Assembly (NCBI RefSeq): GCF_949628215.1
Contig: NC_134276.1
Coordinates: 130,882,125 to 130,946,124 of the forward strand
Source of the DNA: Phalacrocorax aristotelis
Taxonomy: Eukaryota > Chordata > Aves > Suliformes > Phalacrocoracidae
Length of the DNA: 64,000 nt
Reading direction: 5' to 3'
Positions 1-11,200 of the stretch are shown here, piece after piece (position 1 is the stretch's first letter; every line of letters starts with the position of its first letter). A model generated the notes under the pieces. That model was given only the letters and a program-made list of their open reading frames with translations, was not told the origin of the DNA and did no database searches. The position numbers and the translations under genes are program-made.

Positions 1-972
1 AGGGTTTCGTAAACAAGTACACCACTAACCTCTTTTTTACCTGCTAGAAAAATTCTAAGAAACAGTAAAAATGACGAAGATACACATTGTTGGTTAAAAG
101 CATTGGGCATTAGATTTCTCTGAAAGAAAATGCTTCCAGAACATGGGGGAAGTTGGACACAGGAGCGCCACTTACTGAATCATCACTGAGGAGCTGTAAT
201 GGGGAAATAGATATGTTGCCTTGCTCAGCTCCATTTGCAGAAACTGACAAAATTGTATATTGCAGAACATAATCAATACAGGGAGAAGATGCAACATGAC
301 TAGAGAAGAGGCTGAGAGATGTAAATGTTAAGAGTTACAGAAAAACTGCAAAAGAGATGACATTACAAGATGTTATGTAAACATCTCAATTTCAGAGGTT
401 ATATACATCTTAATGCTGTATACATCTTTGTTTTTCCCTTGAGTCGAGAGCACAATAAGCTGGTAAAATGTATTGCACCCAGAAGCATCACTTCAGGTAG
501 TCCTAGCTGGCAGCAGGACCACTTTATATGACATCTTGCCATGAAATATATATATATGAAAGAGTCAAGATGTCATATTAAAAAAAACTACTACACTCCC
601 CTGCATCTGCAGGTGCCAGGGCACCAACCAGGACCACTTAAACTCATGCCTCTAGATGCAATACGTTTTATCAGCTTACTGTATTCTTGAATCAGTTTAA
701 TAAGGTAGGCAAACCTCACCTCATGTACCAAAGAATACAGACTATACTGATTGTTGTATTATGGTATCACCTAGAGGCCAAGTCAAGAACAAGACCCACT
801 GTTCAGTGGCATACAGTGAAACAAGCCCAACTTCAGAAGCATGCCCAGAATATAAATTTCCTTACGTTTCTCAACTAAACAGTGAATAGGGCAGGAAGAC
901 CCTTCAATGCCTATTTGTACACTACCACCCTCAACATAAACACGTACCTCAGCTACAGCCAATGCCCTCAAG
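1..972. other. Non-coding stretch, no recognised exon
   Basis: No coding exon or RNA gene could be recognised on either strand. The stretch is moderately AT-rich and contains a short AT dinucleotide run near 547-556 and a perfect 13-bp inverted repeat (526-578). If the CpG island at 1700-2390 starts a leftward gene, this stretch would be its first intron. That is inference. Confidence 0.5.
526..578. repeat. Perfect 13-bp inverted repeat with 27-nt AT-rich loop
   Basis: The arm ATATGACATCTTG (526-538) is exactly reverse-complemented at 566-578. The loop contains an alternating TA run. It may be a fragment of a small palindromic transposon or simply a chance AT-rich hairpin. No target-site duplication was identified. 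Confidence 0.6.
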
Positions 973-1695
973 GGAATAACAGAATCATTAAGGTTGGAAA
1001 AGACGTCTAGGATCATCAAGTCTAACCACCAACCCAACACCACCATGCCTCCTAAACCATGCCCTGAAGTGCCACATCTACACATTTTTTGAACACCTCC
1101 AGGGATGGTGACGCCACCACCTCTCTGGGCAGCCTGTTCCAATGCCTGACCACTCTTGCAGTAAAGACATTTTTCCTAATATCCAATCTAAACCTCCCCT
1201 CATGCAGCTTGAAGCCATTTCCCCTTATCCTATCACTGTTAATCTGGAGAAGAGACCAACACCCACCTCACTACAACCTCCTTTCAGGTAGCTGGGGAGA
1301 GAGCGCAGTAAGGTCTCCCCCTCAGCCTCCTCTTCTCCAGGCGAAGCAACCCCAGTTCCCTCAGCCGCTCCTCAGAAGACTTGTTCTCCAGACCCTTCAC
1401 CAGCTTCGTTGCCCTTCTCTGGGCATGCTCCAACACCTCAATGTCCTTCTTGTACTGAGGGGCCCAAATCTGAACACAGTATTCGAGGTGTGGCCTCACC
1501 AGTGCTGAGTACAAGGTCATGATCACTTCCCTACTCTTGCTGGCCATGCTATTGCTCATAGAAACCAGGATGCTGTTGGCCTTCTTGGCCACCTGGGCAC
1601 ACTGCTGGCTCATGTTCAGCCGGCTGTCAACCAGCACCCCCAAGGTCCTTCTCCGCTGGGCAGCTTTCCAGCCACTCTTCCCCAAAGAGGAAAGG
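973..1695 (-). mobile_element. CR1 LINE, 5'-truncated copy
   Basis: On the minus strand this is the 3' part of a chicken-repeat-1 non-LTR retrotransposon. The translated stretch from about 1690 down to 1290 contains the CR1 reverse-transcriptase tail: [20 protein letters not shown], then [16 protein letters not shown], then [11 protein letters not shown] and [18 protein letters not shown]. The 3' end around 973-1020 carries the usual CR1 terminus (a TTAAGGTTGGAAAAGAC-like sequence on the plus strand). Reading beyond the tail is disrupted, so the copy is dead. Its 5' truncation point coincides with the edge of the CpG island at about 1700. Confidence 0.93.
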
Positions 1696-1699
1696 GATG

Positions 1700-2390
1700 G
1701 ACCAAGAGCCAGTACCTCCGGCCGAAGGCATCCGGTGTCCCCGGGGCAAAGGTCCTGCACCCGACCCCTTCCAGCACCACCCTGGGCCCTCCGGCGGCGG
1801 CGGGAGGCGCCTCAGCGCCATGTTGCCTCCCGGGTCAGCAGCAGGCAGGGGCCGCAGCGGCAGCTCCATCGTGCCCTCGGCAGCCCCGCTCCCACTCACC
1901 CTGCGCGCCCCGACCCCCCGCGTTGCGTGGCGGGACCGAGGAAGAGGAAGAGGAGTGGAGGGGAGAAAGGGCCGCGCTTTCCTGCGCCGGTACCTGCCGA
2001 GCCGGTGCCGGGGCTCCCGCTGCTGCGGAGGGAGAGGTCGAGGCCAGGCGGGGGGCTCAGCACAGCCCGGCGGGGAGCGGCGGAGCCGAGTGGGGTAGCC
2101 TTTCCCGGCCCGCCCAAGCCGCCGCTGCGGAGTCCCGCTGCCGAGGCTGTGGCGGCACCGTTAGGGGTGACGCCGCCATCTTCCCGCCGCGCCATTCAAA
2201 GGCCGGCGCCGCCCCGAGCGGGCACTGGGCGGCTCTTCCGCGCCTCTCCGCCCCCGAGCCGCCTCCATACCGGGGAAAGGGCAGGGGCGGTGGCGCCTCC
2301 CGGTGCTCCAGGCGGGGAGGACGTTCCCACAGCAAAGCGGGTACCCGCGACAGCCCGACACACCCGAGACCTCCGGCCAGGCTGCATGCC
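1700..2390 (-). promoter_or_regulatory. CpG-island promoter, probable leftward gene start
   Basis: Very GC- and CpG-rich, in sharp contrast to both flanks. On the minus strand an AAGATGGCGGC element (YY1-type, normally just downstream of a transcription start in the direction of transcription) sits at 2172-2182. It is followed by a short upstream-type ORF and then a splice-donor-like CAG|GTACCG near 1994. A second donor-like GGTGAGTGG lies near 1893-1903. This fits a non-coding or short first exon of a minus-strand gene whose body lies left of the window. The gene could not be identified. A plus-strand start is less likely because it would run straight into METTL16 in antisense. Confidence 0.65.
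2172..2182 (-). promoter_or_regulatory. YY1-type initiator motif (AAGATGGCGGC)
   Basis: Exact match on the minus strand to the extended YY1 motif found at the 5' ends of many TATA-less vertebrate transcripts. Its orientation predicts leftward transcription. The embedded ATG opens a 40-codon reading frame ending in a stop before the donor near 1994, so it is more likely a 5'-leader element than the real start codon. Confidence 0.55.
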
Positions 2391-4353
2391 CGTCTGACTG
2401 AAAGCTCTTTAGGAATTGCTGCTTCTGCAATTACCGATCACAATTTTCAATTGCTGTTCTTTCCCGACACAGGATTAGCTTTCTGAGTGCCACACTCACC
2501 TCTGTCAAACCATTTGTTTTAAATAATAATGCCAAGACTGCATTTGAACGTTTGGAAGTCATCCAAATCACAGGCTACTGGTTTTTGTAAAAATATCTGG
2601 CTTTTAAGGAACGCTCAGGAGCGCCTGTTATTCATGTTGTACAGGGGAAAGAAAGGTCATGAATGAAGACACGTAATGCAGCCTGCTTTGCAAAATAAGC
2701 AGGCCACAAGCACACAGGCTTACCTTGTGGAGCTGCTTTGACCTTGCAGAGAGACGGACTGAAATGATATCAGGGAACCGCAAAAAGGACAAACACCCTT
2801 GCTTTTTTTCATAGCTCAGCTAGCCAAAATAACCTCTTCAGAGTCTAAAAAAGTAGGGCTAGTCTCATCTCTCCCCACTGGCATGAATATCAGAAGCAGT
2901 TCTGTGCAAATTTCTGCAACGCTCAAAAAAGGCAAGTCTTTGTCCATCACCCGCAGAAGTACTCAGAAGCATGATACGCAACAGTGAACAAGAGAGGGGG
3001 AAAATCAAGGCTTTTCTAAGTTGCTTTTAATTTCAACATAAGAAAACACACTCATCTTTCCAGAAATCTTGACCACTAAGGCTGAATATTCAAAGTGGTT
3101 CCAGTAGCACGAACATAAACAGTACTTCCTTCTGTCCATCAGGAGTGCATCTGCTATTTTGGGTAACACACGTACACACACTACACTCAGAAAAACTTTT
3201 TCTCCATGTTCTGTAGATCTCTACAGAGAAATGGATCACAGCCTGGGAGGCTGACTTCCTGTGAAACACTACCAGCACTCATAAGCTCAAACACATACGC
3301 ACACCCTCTCTGAGGCACCCAAGACCTGTGACCCTCAGCCCCTCTTCTCACAGGGACAGGTCACTGGCCCAGAAACACTGGGGAAACAGATGGTGGTAAA
3401 AAGGACTAGTGAGTCAGGTGTGGAAGCAACAGCCCTCTTTACAGTTGTCTTCCTTCACAACAGCCTAAAGCTTCTTTACCCATCTTTGTCCTGCATAAGG
3501 AATTTCTGGCCCACAAAGATGAGCATGTGCTCTCATTCCTGTCATTAAAGCAATCTCTTGAGATTAAATGGAAGAAAAATCCTTTAAGAATACTGCTGTC
3601 ATTTCAGACAATTATAATTGGATCACAGTAAGGAACAGTCTAATGGAACAGTCAACGCAGTTAAATCCTCTTTAAACCAAGGAGCTCAAAAAAGCTTATT
3701 TTGTTGTTAAAACAAAGTTTACAAAACCAGATGCTAACAGGAGGCTCTTCTGTGTTTCAAAGCCCAAGCACCAGAAAAGTACAATACGCCGGTTTTCTAA
3801 AGCGATTATTTTAATGATTGACACTTAGAGGATGTATCCATCTTGCCACTCTGTAGACCAAAGGCTAAATGCATCAAAGGGAAGAGAGGCATAGTTAAAT
3901 CTTTAGTTGAAGACTCCTTGCCGCAAAAAAGAATTCCCACAGCAGACTAACCATTTCCTGCATTAGTACTGAAAAAATATTGAAGAAAATATTTCAGTAA
4001 AGATTTCTACTTAGTAACAATATATAATTCTATTGCACCAGAAAAAAGAGCAGAATAAGCACTGTTGGTATTTGAAACATTCACAGAATAGACATGTTTC
4101 ACTTTCACGTGTAGTTTTACAACTTCAGCACAAAATCTATTACTTCCCCAACAGTTCACGTCCAATGAAGTACACTTCATGTACTCCTTGCAGCTTTGAA
4201 GAAGCTTTTTAAAATATTAAAGGGGACTTTAATCTCCATTTCAGTCATTTTTTTTCGAGGGGAAAAAACAGGTTTTGCTAACTGAAAATTTTAATCCATT
4301 AAAAATAGCTTACAAAACTTGAGGACCAACTTTACCAAAAGTAGGAAAAAGGG
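2391..4353 (-). other. METTL16: METTL16 3' flank and probable 3' UTR
   Basis: No coding exon is visible. The part next to 4354 must be the 3' UTR of METTL16. No canonical AATAAA was found on the minus strand. ATTAAA variants occur near 4288, 4228, 3812 and 3028 (seen as TTTAAT on the plus strand), so the cleavage site cannot be fixed from sequence alone. Only short spurious ORFs occur here. Confidence 0.5.
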
Positions 4354-5238
4354 CTAACTAGCAACCAGTCGAAGAATTTGGTTCCGTAAGTATGTACACA
4401 GCTGGTTCATCAAGTCTCTGTTCTGCCCTTCAACCCAGTGCATTTCTACTAATACATCATTTCCTTCTTTCTTCACATTCATTAAACACTTGAAGAGAAA
4501 ACATCTACTAGTTTCTTTGGGACTTTGTTCTTTTTCAACTGTCAGATTGCTAGCTTCCTCTGAAGGGCAAGGTTCCTCCTTTGCATTACTGGAACCTTTG
4601 CCAAGTGACATTTCTGCCTGCTTTGCTTCTGCCTCCTCCTCCTTCACGTGCTCACTGGGTTCTTCTTTGGCAGCAGATTCTTCTGTTATCTCGTCACCTG
4701 CGGTCAAGTGAACATCCTCGTCAGGTGCCATAAACCCCATTTCAGAGTCTTCAGTCTTGGGGTTTTCACAGTCCGAATTGTTGCTCACACTCTTCTGGCT
4801 GTTTTTCCCCTCTTCCATTGCTTGCAGAGTATCTTCAGAAGCTCGAGGAAGTTCTCTTAATTGCCTTATTCTCTCTCTTTTCTTTCTCCTCAGATGAATC
4901 CAGGAGTTTTCAATGGCAGTCACAAAAAGGCTAACTTCATCCTTTCCACAGGGAACACGCTTATGCTGAACCTGTTGCAGAAAACAGCAGAACTTCATGC
5001 TATCCTCTCACAGTTATGTTTTCAAATAGGATGTTGTTTTAATGTATAGTACTTAATACTGTACCTTTAGATCAGTAAGAATCTTCTCTACCCAGGCTCT
5101 AACCACAGCAATAGCTTCTACAGCATCCCAGCCCATAGCTGTAGCTTTGGTGGCTAACTCTTTGACTGTAGAAGCCAAGACCATAAATGTAATTGGTTTT
5201 CGGGGTTTTTCTAATTTTCTTCTTTTAGATGGAGGTGA
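4354..5238 (-). CDS. METTL16: METTL16 coding exons 8-9 (VCR region and stop)
   Basis: Exon 8 is 5065-5238 (174 nt), starting SPPSKRRKLEKPRKPITF. Exon 9 is 4354-4971 (618 nt), running VQHKRVPCGKDEVSLFVTAI to the stop. These are the vertebrate-conserved regions that help METTL16 bind U6 and act on MAT2A. The middle of exon 9 is an acidic, Ser/Glu-rich linker with little similarity to human, while both flanks are near-identical to it. Confidence 0.96.
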
Positions 5239-8200
5239 CTAGAAGACAGAAAAAAAAATTACAAAGATATGCAGTATTATTGGGATGACTTTTGTACTCA
5301 GAGGACAAGGGGGTTAAGAGTATAATGTAAGCCACTAAACAGTCATTGACATGACCCAAGTTTCACTTCACTCCAAAGAGTTGTAGACTGAAAACAGCTA
5401 ACAGGATCATGCACTTTGTGCCAGCCTGATGGACAGAAGGAGTTTATCTTCGGACATTAGGCAAAAAGCTTCGCTGGTTCCTTCAAACTACTAGCTCTCT
5501 GTGTGCCGAGAAAGCGTGGCTGCTCTTAGGAAAAGAGGTCAAGTGCCCACAAGTTACCCACATTTTGATCCAAGTTCACTGAAGGTTTACTTGCATCTTC
5601 TGTAGGGCTGGTTATTGACTATACCTATCTTACAGTAGATTTACATCTGGATCAAAAAAATCAATTGGTTCACATTAGTTAATGTTAGCAAGCTCCACTT
5701 ACATTAATGTAGGCAAGTCTGAGCTAGGCATGTTCATATCTATTTGGTAATAGAATCTACACGGTGAATTAAAAACAAGTTCTCAGTAGGAAGCTTAAAG
5801 TTCAAATCTAGCCCCAAACTTACCATATTTTTAATACTACTAAATTGCTATTTGAAGTACAGTACAAGCAACCCTTACTTTCACTGAAACCCACAGGAAG
5901 TTCCTACACGGCCTTCTTTTTTCCTCCCTGAACACAGGTCATTTCTGAATCACATGGAACAACTGCTAACAGACTGGCAGCCAGTTAGGAAATCCCACTG
6001 TCCATACAGCCCCACACATTTCATGTTCCAGTCTGAAGGAGAACAGTTTGTTTCACAGCAGTTACAGCTCATTAGGCCCCTCCTCAAACAAGAGGCACAG
6101 ATAATCACAAGTAAACCAAAATTAAGCTACTTACAGGTACTTGTACATCATCATAGAAACTCCATGCCAGTGCCCACCTCATGGTGCGTCCTTGACAGAA
6201 TTCAGTATGAGTAACTTTAGGAACCTATGCGAAGGAGCAATACAAAACTTCATTTCATATTAATAAACAACATTGGTTTACTGCACATGTTTTCAAATCT
6301 AAAAACCTTACGAAGTTAGCATAGAGTTATTTTTTTGTGACAGAAATGGAGATTCTGACATGGCTCATGGATGTCAGGGCCGCTTGATGCTGGTCAGTGC
6401 CAAGCCTGGACCCCATGCCTAGGATTTCCCATCTCTGTCCTGCCACGTCTATGCCCTTTCAGAGCTTCAAGTTCAGCAATGCACAACGTGACCCTTTTTG
6501 TGCAGCAATCCAGCACACCTACAGCACACAGCTGCATTCAGATTCTGCAGAACACACATCCTTTCTCCTTGTTCAGAAGCTGCTCCTGTTACACATTTGA
6601 ACACTGAACCCATTGCCACAGCAAAGGAACACAAAACAACAAAGGCAACAAAGGGCTGGGAAGCCAAGCCACTCACCTATCTGCAGACAGCAGAAATGTG
6701 CCCAGAAACACTTTTCTATCTTTGTCCCAAAAAAATCAAGTCTGAACTTACACTGCCTTTAGATATAAAACTCAGATCCAGTGATTCTGTTCACTAGTCT
6801 TTCCACACATAGATGCTGTAGGGCATTTATGTATGGTATGGAGAATGTGCTAAATACTAGCAAGGATAAATATCGACCATCCCACCTCATTCTGGATTAT
6901 CAGCTCCAGAGCGTAAGCCCCAGGTCTGCACAGAAGGAAAAAAAAAAATTTCTTACTTTTGAGAAATGCCTTCAAGAAGAGAGAGGAAAAGGTGTCTCTG
7001 TCCTAGAACTTTTCCTGCCTTTGGACTCCTAATTTTATAAAAATTTCCAATAAATACAGCAAGACAGTTTGACCAATGAGTGGACTTTTTGGAACATTGA
7101 TGCTGAATCCTAACCTGAACCACAACACAGCCTGCGCTTGGTTACAATGAACATCTTCCCAGCTATTTACAACAAAGATTACAATCCTGAACAAAATTAA
7201 ATTGGTAACTCCAAGAAAAATACAGAAGGAAAACTCAGCTTTTCTATGCAAGGTTTGCAAGGATTTCTCTTACTTTTTAAGACTGAGGTGCAACAGTTCA
7301 AGGATAGGGAATAAAGTCAGATACTTGAAATTTGGTGCCTAGCTTAGCATCTGCTTTTGGCATTGAGTTTAAGGATTCCCTATGGCTTGTAGTTCATCTT
7401 TCTGGGAACGGATTTCACCATGCGTTCTCTTTCCTTCACCTCTCCACTATATACAAGGACAGATCTCTCAATCACTTTCTTTGTATGGAAATGCAAGACG
7501 ACTATGCTTCCTCCAGAAAGCCATAAAAAAGTCCTTTGCACAGCCTTCCTGCATGAGAATAGTAGCACAAGGTTTGATTTTTACTTGGTGCCAGAATTGA
7601 ACACAAAAAATAAAAATGCTGCCATTTAATTAATTTTACAACTTCTTTTATCAACCAAATTGATAGATTTCATGTCAGCTAAGAGGAAAGAAGACTTTTT
7701 TTTTTTTTTAAAAGAGCACCCTGTTAAGGCTATTTTAAAGCAGAAACCCTGTGTGTTCTAGAATGGACGAAGACATGCTTCTACACGTGATACAGACAAA
7801 AAACTGGAGAAGATATGCCCTACTTACCTATCAGCTTTGAATCTACAATAATTAAATCTCAACTGCTTTGAGTGCTTCCCTTTTTACAAGAAAACTGCAG
7901 TTTCTTCTTGTAAATAAAAACTCGGTAAAATAATTCAATAATAATTACCCACATGCATCAGAACATAGTACATACGATATAGAACATATACAGGATATAC
8001 AGGGACTACATACAAACTCACCCCCTGGATGCGAAGTTCCTCTTTCAATGGTGCTAAACTGCATTTCTTCCCCAACATGCAACTGTACCACCTGAAAACA
8101 ACACATTAACAAAGCGTTTTACAAATGCAGATCAACTGGAAATGGCAACTACCAGAAAGAACTACTTGGATCAGAAACCTGAAAGAACAATAGATTTAAA

Positions 8201-11200
8201 AACAAAACAACAAAATAATCACACTCTTAAACAGAGACTAGGACATAGTACAACGTGAATTGGAACTGAAGGCCCAAAGACAGACTGGACAGGGGAATCT
8301 TTTCAACTTCTTAGGACATACATTAAGTCTATTATTGAAACAGTGCCTAAACAACCAAGAACCCCATTTCAAAGAGTGACTTCCGTTACGTGGAAGATGT
8401 TACCCCTTAAAATAATTTTCTTCAATTTCTCCACTTTCTTTCAAGAACACATCAGAATAAAAAGGAATATTCAACTATTAACACAGATCTGTGCCTCAGA
8501 AGCAGCCCTGCTGACTACCACTTCTGCTCATTTGTAACTCGTGATCCAGGTTTCCATCACCTAATCCGTATTCCATGAAGAAACCAACAGGGGGAAAAAA
8601 GGAATGAAATTTATTTTCCAACTTCTGGTGGAGCTTATCCTTCCACCCAGCTCCTCATCTTCAATATCTCCAAACATTACATCTCTGTTCTTCAACTAAA
8701 TTACTAATCAAGCCCTACAATTCCCTCTTCCATACTTTTTTGATGACTGGATCCAAAAAGGTTATTCGTAAATATAACGTATTGAAGCATGAAAATTGGT
8801 AGTTCCCAGTTATCAAGGGACAGTTTCCTCAAGACTATGCATCTAAATTGAAGGCAAGCACTTTAAATTGCTTACATATACAAATTAAATATACTGTAAA
8901 CTAAAAAAAAAAAACCACAACAAACAATCAGTGGTATTAAGGGATGATTACTTCATTTGACTTCTTGCATAATACTATATACAGAATTTAATGCAGCAAT
9001 ACTTAAATTAAACCCCAAAGTTTCTAGCACAACTAAACCACCCACCTTTCCCAATATTATAAAATACTGAAGCTGCGGCTCCTAACTGAAGCAGGGAGGA
9101 GGGTAAATAAGTTGAGATCATCTCCTGGACCAAAGGAGTCTCCATCTACTAATGGGTCATTACTCACACCCTTTGGTACAGTTGCCAAACCTTATCTCTA
9201 ACAAAATAGGAAATAGTGTTTTAAGTAAACTGTTCTTTCTGTAACAGATTCTCTGTGGTAGTTTATTCAAACACACAAACTGGACCACTCCTACCCCCCA
9301 AACACACAGAGCTTATTTTTCCTAAATATGACACACAGTTAGCATGTGGGTATGTTCTATGCCTTACACTATCAATTTATCAGATCAAGAGATACCCTCC
9401 TCCTTCCTAGAGGAGTGGTGTTGCCAACAGGAGCAATACAGGAACGATGCATTCCTCATAATTCCACATCACCTTTTCAAGGCAAAGACTTCTTGCTTTG
9501 AGAGTAACATCAGTCAGTTCCCTACTACATTTGCTACTCCTTTCAAGGCCCTCAAACAGCAACTTACCAAAAGCAAGATTCCCCTGGATCTACACGTGCC
9601 AGGTAGAACCAGAAACAATGTTGCTATTGTGTTTCCAGAAGTCATGACAGATGCATCCTCTGCCCCCACCTTACAGAACCAACCAACTGCTGAACTGTAT
9701 ACATGTGCTTCCCAGACCACAGTATTTTGTAGAATACACCACATGCTCCTGTAGAAACTACACTGGTGGAGTAAAACCACTATGAATCAGAACGAATACA
9801 TACAAAGCAGAAAGATAAGCATTTGCAAGTGGAAGAATATTTAAAATATAAACATATACCCCATCACCTCCTCTCTGACCTGCTAGCCATGATGCTCAAA
9901 AGAAAGCTTCAAAACAGCTCAGTCACTTCCTTACCTGCATCCTCAGCTAAGTCATCTTCTTACCTTCTCTGTTAGTGAGGAGTTTATTAGGGTCACATAG
10001 AAGGGAAAGAAGGACATCTGCTTAGATTTTTTTTTTTTTTTCCCCTCCCCTCATCCATCGTATCACTGACTGAACTTAGGACAACTGTTTCAGCTTATGT
10101 TTAGTTTTGAAAAATCACTATATTTTAGAACCAAATGCAGTTTTGCTTTGTCTTATTCTTCAAAAAAACTGAATATATTCTTCATTTTTTCAGGCCCATT
10201 ACTAGAAAACGAACATTCTAAAGAAAAAATTTGGTATTAGATAGATGAAGATGAGATTCTAATGCGATGCTTTGCCTAGAAGGTCTAAACAAAACAAAAA
10301 CAAAACACTTCTTGAATGTATAAAAGGCAGGCCATATGGCAGGTTGTATTTCCTTTGCTTAGGGCACTGATGAAGCTGCAGTAGTAACACACACGAAATT
10401 TTGGCAGCTGTATTTTAGAATTTAGGATATTAAAAAAAAAACCTGAAGGAATCTTCCAGAAGAGCTAGAGGAATAACATACAGCACTGGGGGAGTGTAAA
10501 TCTGATAGTCAAAAAAACTGAAGATGTGCCATCTGTTTGTCTTGCTCAAAAGGTCTTGCTATGGTTTTTGCTGTAGCTTACGTTTACCCAAGATAGCATT
10601 CAGTACAACAGCGCCCTTTAGTAGGCAAAGTTGCAAGTTACCAAAATTTGGCCAGGAAAAGAGAGAAACTTATAGATAATGAACAGATATCTAGTCAGTG
10701 TCATAAACATTTCCATCTGAGATCCCCTTAATAATCAACACTGACTGTATTTAGCCAGTATGTGTGCTAATTTAGCTGCAAGCAGCAAGTGTCACTGGTA
10801 CAGGCTTTTTTTGCTTTCTGCCTTTAAATACCCCCAACGATGAATTGTACTTGTTTGATGCTCAGGAACAACTAATTTTACATAAACTGAGACTAACTAC
10901 TGACGTGTATATATCATTAAACAAATAAAACAGATACTACTGGACCACAGCTATATTCCTTACTTAAAATATAATTTCACATGATTTCTGCCAAAGAAGA
11001 TGAAAGGTGGGTTGGTGGGTTTTTTTATTTAACTGGAACAAATCACTTACCGTAACCTCTTTTTAAGTTGTAGACTATCATGAATAATTCTTTTGACAAA
11101 TTCTAGTTCTCCCCCCTCGGCCATGATTTCTGTGATCCCCCCTGTATTTACAGAACTGGGAGGGGGACGCCGTGGATTTCGAGAATTTACTCCCTGGATG

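Noticed and set aside
1519-2397. 292-codon plus-strand ORF
   Set aside because: Runs from the antisense of a CR1 element into a CpG island; Arg/Pro/Gly-rich with no family likeness. Open by composition only.
3222-3230. TACAGAGAA, the METTL16 target nonamer, near the METTL16 3' end
   Set aside because: It is on the plus strand, antisense to the METTL16 transcript, so it cannot act as a self-target site.
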